A stretch of 62,000 nucleotides of DNA, taken from Diphasiastrum complanatum. Taxonomy: Eukaryota; Streptophyta; Lycopodiopsida; Lycopodiales; Lycopodiaceae. The translations under genes were made by a program, and so were the position numbers. Under the pieces are notes generated by a model, which saw nothing but the letters and a program-made list of their open reading frames with translations, was not told where the DNA came from and did not search any database. How positions within the stretch are numbered: position 1 is the stretch's first letter; each line of letters starts with the position of its first letter. The stretch is taken from contig CM055095.1 of NCBI GenBank assembly GCA_029204225.1, positions 66,117,940 to 66,179,939 on the forward strand, given 5' to 3'. Of this stretch, positions 58,307 to 62,000 are shown piece by piece.

Positions 58307-59790
58307 CCCACTGGCGCTATACAAGGCAAGCCAGAGCAATGCATTCATAGGAGTAAGCATTAGAGATGCAAACATGACAACCTGTGACACATGCAACAAA
58401 GGGAAGATGTCACGTACTCCTTTCATGAAGAATTCCTTCAGAGCGACGGAACTTCTAGAGCTAATACACTCAAACATCTGCAGACCCTTTGATGTACTAT
58501 CTGTTGGGGGGTCAAGATACTATATCACCTTTATTGATGATTACAGTAAGTTTGTTGTTGTTTATTTCATCCACAATAAGTTTGAAGCTCTTGATAAGTT
58601 TACAAAATATGTGAAGTGGGCTGAGAAGTGGACCAAAAAGAAAGTCAAGCAGATCAGGACTGACAGAGGAGGAGAGTACGTCTCCGACCGATTTATCGAG
58701 TTCTGTAAAAATCGAGGCATTCTCCACAAAAAGACAGCAGCCTACACACCACAACATAATGGTGTAACGGAGAGGAAGAATAGAACTCCCATGGAAGCTG
58801 CAAGATCTATGATGGCCTACTCGAAGGCATCAAGATCACTATGGACTGAGGCAGTAGCTACAGCCGCCTACCTGCAGAACAGTTAAGGCAAATCAAGCGT
58901 TGCTCACACTACCCCACACGAGGTATGGTGGAGAAGCAAGCCTAATCTAGCTCATGTTCAGATCTTCGGATGTGTAGCATATGCACACATACCAGATAAG
59001 AAGAGCAAGAAGCTGGATGAGAAGGTGGAGCAGGGATTCTTGGTTGGCTATGATATACATTTTATGTACTACAGAGTATACATCCCTCAGACCAACGAAG
59101 TAAAGACTTTCAGAGATGTCAGATTTGACGAGACAAGAACAATGGCTGAAGAAGATCTAATTAGCTATGAAGTTCTCAACAGACAGTATTATGACCTGCC
59201 CACATCGACAGAGGGAGCGGACCTTGCGCATCTAGATGAAGATACTCAAATTCCAGCTGAGCTGAATGATAGTTCGAACGATGAGCAGACTGACATATCG
59301 AGAGTACCCATCACACCAGCGATACACCGAGGTCCTGCTATCAGCAGACAAAACAAAGGCAAAGTAGTGGCTAAGCCTGTATTATCTCCATGGAGATCTG
59401 CAAGACAAAGAAGAGTGCTAGTCAAATATATACCTGACAGCTCATCTTTTGCTCAGGATGAATTTTGTGGATTCGGGGGTGAACCACAAATCTACGAGGA
59501 AGCCATCAACATTCCAGACAAGGACAAGTGGATTAAGGCCATGGAAGACGAAATGAGGTCCATGAAGCAAAACGAAGTGTGGACTCTCGAGCCACTACCA
59601 ATTGATAGAAAGACTGTCAAATGCAAGTGGGTCTACAAGCATAAGTATGGACCAGACGACAATGTACTAAGATACAAAGCCAGGCTAGTTGGGTTTTTCC
59701 TATGAGTCACTTGTTGACTATGCTTGCAGAATGCACAGAAGCATCTATGGACTAAAATAGTCCGCTAGACAGTGGTACAAGAAGAAGGAT
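58307..59790 (+). pseudogene. Copia element I, part 2: integrase to RT
   Basis: This continues part 1. The zinc domain Cys pair TTCDTCNKGKMS, catalytic Asp block LIHSNICRPF (first Asp is Asn) with YITFIDDYSKF, second Asp RTDRGGEYVSDRF and Glu block TPQHNGVTERKNRT are read in 58374-58886, ending at a stop. Then GFLVGYDIHFMYYRVYIPQ, FRDVRFDE, linker RRVLVKYIPD and the RT opening KTVKCKWVYKHKYGPDD (59025-59705). A deletion then joins YKARLV to SIYGLK, a stop, and SARQWYKK near 59780. The downstream RT and 3' LTR are absent. Confidence 0.85.
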
Positions 59791-59895
59791 CACACACTTA
59801 AATCCTTGGGCAGGTACTCATCCATTTTGTTTTTTCCTGCAAAACAGATAGTGTTAATTTTAACACAAACTGTTCACTATAAATCCTCACATAGA

Positions 59896-60705
59896 AAGTA
59901 CCAAATAACCAAATTAAGTACCAAAAGAAGCTATACTTCTAGATTAAGTAAGCAGCTTTTTAAAATACCAAGTTATGTACCAAAATTAGCTAAAGTAGTA
60001 AATTAAATACCAAAAGCAGCTAAAGTACCAAATTAAGAACCAAAGTAGCTTATTACTACCATAATATCAAAAGTACCAAAAGTAGTTAAAATATTACTTA
60101 AGTACCAAAGGTAGCTAAAGTAGCAAATTAAGTACCAAAAGCAGCTAAAGTACCAAATTAAGTACCAAAAGCAGCTAAAGTACCAAATTAGCTAAAGTAC
60201 CAAATTAAGCACCAAAAGTAGCTAATTACTACCACAATACAAGAATTACAAATTAAGTACCAAAAGTAGCAAGGTACTACTTAAGTACCAAAAGCAGCAA
60301 AGTACTACTTAAGTACCAAAAGCAGCTAAAGTACTATATTAAGTACCAAAAGCTACTAAAGTACCTAGTTAAGTAAATACCAAAATCAGCTAAAGTACCA
60401 AATTAAGCACCAAAAGGAGCTAATTACTACCATAATACTAGAACTACCAAATTAAGGACCAAAAGCAGCAAAGTACCAAATTAAGACCCAAAAGCAGCTA
60501 ATTACTACAACAATATTAAAAGTACGAAACTAAATACCAAAATCAGTTAAAGTACCAAGTTAAGTATCAAAAACAACTAAAGTACCAAAAGCAGCTAAAG
60601 TACCAAGCAAAGTACCAAAATCAGCTAAAGTAGTAGATTAAGATCTAAAACCAGCTATAGTTACAAATTAATAACCAAAAACAACTAATTACTATCATAA
60701 TACTA
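59896..60705 (+). repeat. ~30-bp minisatellite, about 800 bp
   Basis: Degenerate tandem units built from AGCTAAAGTACCAAATTAAG and TACCAAAAGC, with occasional AATTACTACCATAATA spacers. No spacer uniqueness or palindromic units as in CRISPR. Confidence 0.85.
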
Positions 60706-60721
60706 AAAGTAATGAAATTCA

Positions 60722-60985
60722 CTACAGACAGAACTCTACAATGCTTAGTTTACCCTTTCTCTTGTGGCCTAAACGATTGTCGGCCGCAACAGCCATCCTC
60801 TCAAACGATTCGTCGAGCTGTAAATGTGTGGTTTTAGATTGATCCATGACCCCTGTGCTAGCTGGTGATCCGTCGTGGTAACTGGTCTGTGACCGTTTGT
60901 GTATGTTGGGAGGTGCGCTCGATGTCTCAAGATTTTCAATAGTGGCCTTAGAGGCGGCTTTCCACTTCCTTGCAGGTGTCCTCAT
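60722..60985 (-). CDS. Unrecognised small ORF, possible exon
   Basis: 87 codons, start MRTPARKWKAASKATIENLE. GC content and codon mix are more gene-like than the flanks. No motif is recognised, and no splice context is established. It sits between two minisatellites and may be a fragment of a host gene or chance. Confidence 0.2.
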   Translation of the reverse strand: MRTPARKWKAASKATIENLETSSAPPNIHKRSQTSYHDGSPASTGVMDQSKTTHLQLDESFERMAVAADNRLGHKRKGKLSIVEFCL

Positions 60986-61036
60986 CTTCTACAGTAGATG
61001 ATCGAGATCAATTTTGCGGAATGATGGAATATGTTT

Positions 61037-61290
61037 CGAGCAAAAGGCAACAAAGAGCAAAATGACAGTAATGAACTGATAGCAGAGAGCAACGATAGCA
61101 GTGAACTGATTTAGCAAAAAGCAACGATTGCAATGTCGTGAGAGCAGAAAGGAATGATAACAATGAATCGATCTAGCAGAAAGCAAGATAGCAATGAACT
61201 GATAGCAGAAAGCAAGATAGCAAGGTGAACTGATCACAGCAGAAAGCCACGATATGTTCACTGATAGCAGAAAGCAAGGATAGCACTGAA
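61037..61290 (+). repeat. ~28-30-bp minisatellite
   Basis: Degenerate units of GATAGCAATGAACTGATAGC plus AGAAAGCAA repeated about eight times. Confidence 0.75.
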
Positions 61291-62000
61291 CTGATCATTT
61301 GGAGGGCAAAGCATTTATTATCCAAATTCAAATTAGATAAAGTAGGCCCATGATTAGTAGGCTCATGTTTGTCAAAGACACCTTCATTGCATTAACTTGT
61401 GGGACCTATCAAGCTCCAAAAAGTCGAAAATATACTACCATAAGTATTGTATTAGAAATATAAATTATGAGTAGTAAAATCCACAAAGATTGACTACCAA
61501 AAGGAACTATGGAAAATGGGTACAAACCACCCAACCAAGTAGAAGTATTGGCCCCAAGCCATAATATGTGAATACGAGAAGAGAGAGGAGACAAGAATTC
61601 AATGAATTTCTATTGTGTAGGAGGTCGAGTGGGATGCGCATGTGCATGATACTCATAGCACATGCACGTTAGGATGTCTAATGTGCATGTCTATGTGATA
61701 GCCCGTCATTGGATGTTCACATGCACATTTTAATAAATAAATAAAAACTTAGCAAAAGATGTGAAAACCAAAAAAAAAAAACCTAGCGAAATTTGTTTTT
61801 GCACGTAATGTATGACCGTCCTTGTGGGGACACTCGCGCTCCTGCCCTCGGACATCTACCTCCCAGGCGGAAGGCCTAGATTGGGCCTTTCCGGTCACAA
61901 ATTAACAACCAATCTGGTTGGTCTGAAAAAATGAGCCTGGAATATGAATATTTTAGTGCATAACAACAATGTCCATCCAATCTTGTAAAATTTTAAAAGT
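61291..62000. other. Unassigned right flank
   Basis: No gene is recognised. It contains CATGTGCATG-type words (61637-61720) similar to the interspersed repeat at 25.6-26.9 kb. A short GC-rich patch lies at 61805-61900. Confidence 0.3.

Noticed and set aside
59896-60705. CRISPR-like repeat-spacer pattern
   Set aside because: Units are degenerate and contiguous with no unique spacers. The context is a plant genome, so it is a minisatellite.
61800-61920. tRNA or other small RNA gene in the GC-rich patch
   Set aside because: No cloverleaf, A/B box pair or terminator could be recognised by eye.

Overview
The window looks like nuclear DNA of a land plant. It is AT-rich and crowded with Ty1/copia and Ty3/gypsy LTR retrotransposons. 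It also carries many CT/GA dinucleotide arrays of about 70-170 bp, and its one clear host gene is an intronless plant-type RING-H2 (ATL) ubiquitin ligase. The species cannot be named from what is visible.

Layout. 1-2.5 kb: an unrecognised two-exon-like gene remnant. 2.4-4.9 kb: a scrambled minus-strand copia relic. 6.3-7.1 kb: a lone plus-strand copia Gag that runs into tandem repeats (7.0-8.6 kb). 9.8-10.2 kb: the end of an LTR made of CT arrays and double-stem hairpins. 10.3-10.8 kb: a gypsy integrase relic. 12.06-23.67 kb: an old copia reverse transcriptase (C) split by two later copia insertions, A (12097-17091) and B (17155-22981). 24-32 kb: an AT-rich stretch with few recognisable elements that holds the ATL gene (27573-28745). 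32.7-42.5 kb: a copia relic (D) next to a gypsy-like element (E), which contains a complete nested copia element (F, 35701-41856, TSD TGACA). 42.5-45.9 kb: the 5' part of a plus-strand gypsy element (G) with a tRNA-Asp primer site, hairpin/CT modules, a tandem-repeat leader and a broken gag. 46.2-51.2 kb: truncated copia J and an E-family fragment K. 51.2-59.8 kb: a plus-strand copia element (I) interrupted inside its integrase zinc domain by a young, nearly intact copia element (H, 51926-58306). 59.9-61.3 kb: two minisatellites.

Most interesting are the following. (1) Element A has LTRs, PBS and PPT. Its single 1,103-codon ORF is copia Gag-protease fused to about 640 residues of unrecognised protein in place of integrase core, RT and RNase H. 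It shares Gag, PPT and the adjoining LTR end with H, so an H-like element is a plausible helper. (2) Five copies of a unit of about 50-65 bp lie between CT arrays at 9.9-10.1 and 43.3-43.9 kb. Each can fold into an inner stem plus an outer stem, and paired changes keep the inner stem. (3) Insertion sites in C and I can be checked internally, because the host reading frame continues across each junction when one copy of the target duplication is kept.

All calls come from reading the sequence and supplied translations. No database search was run, and difference counts were made by eye.
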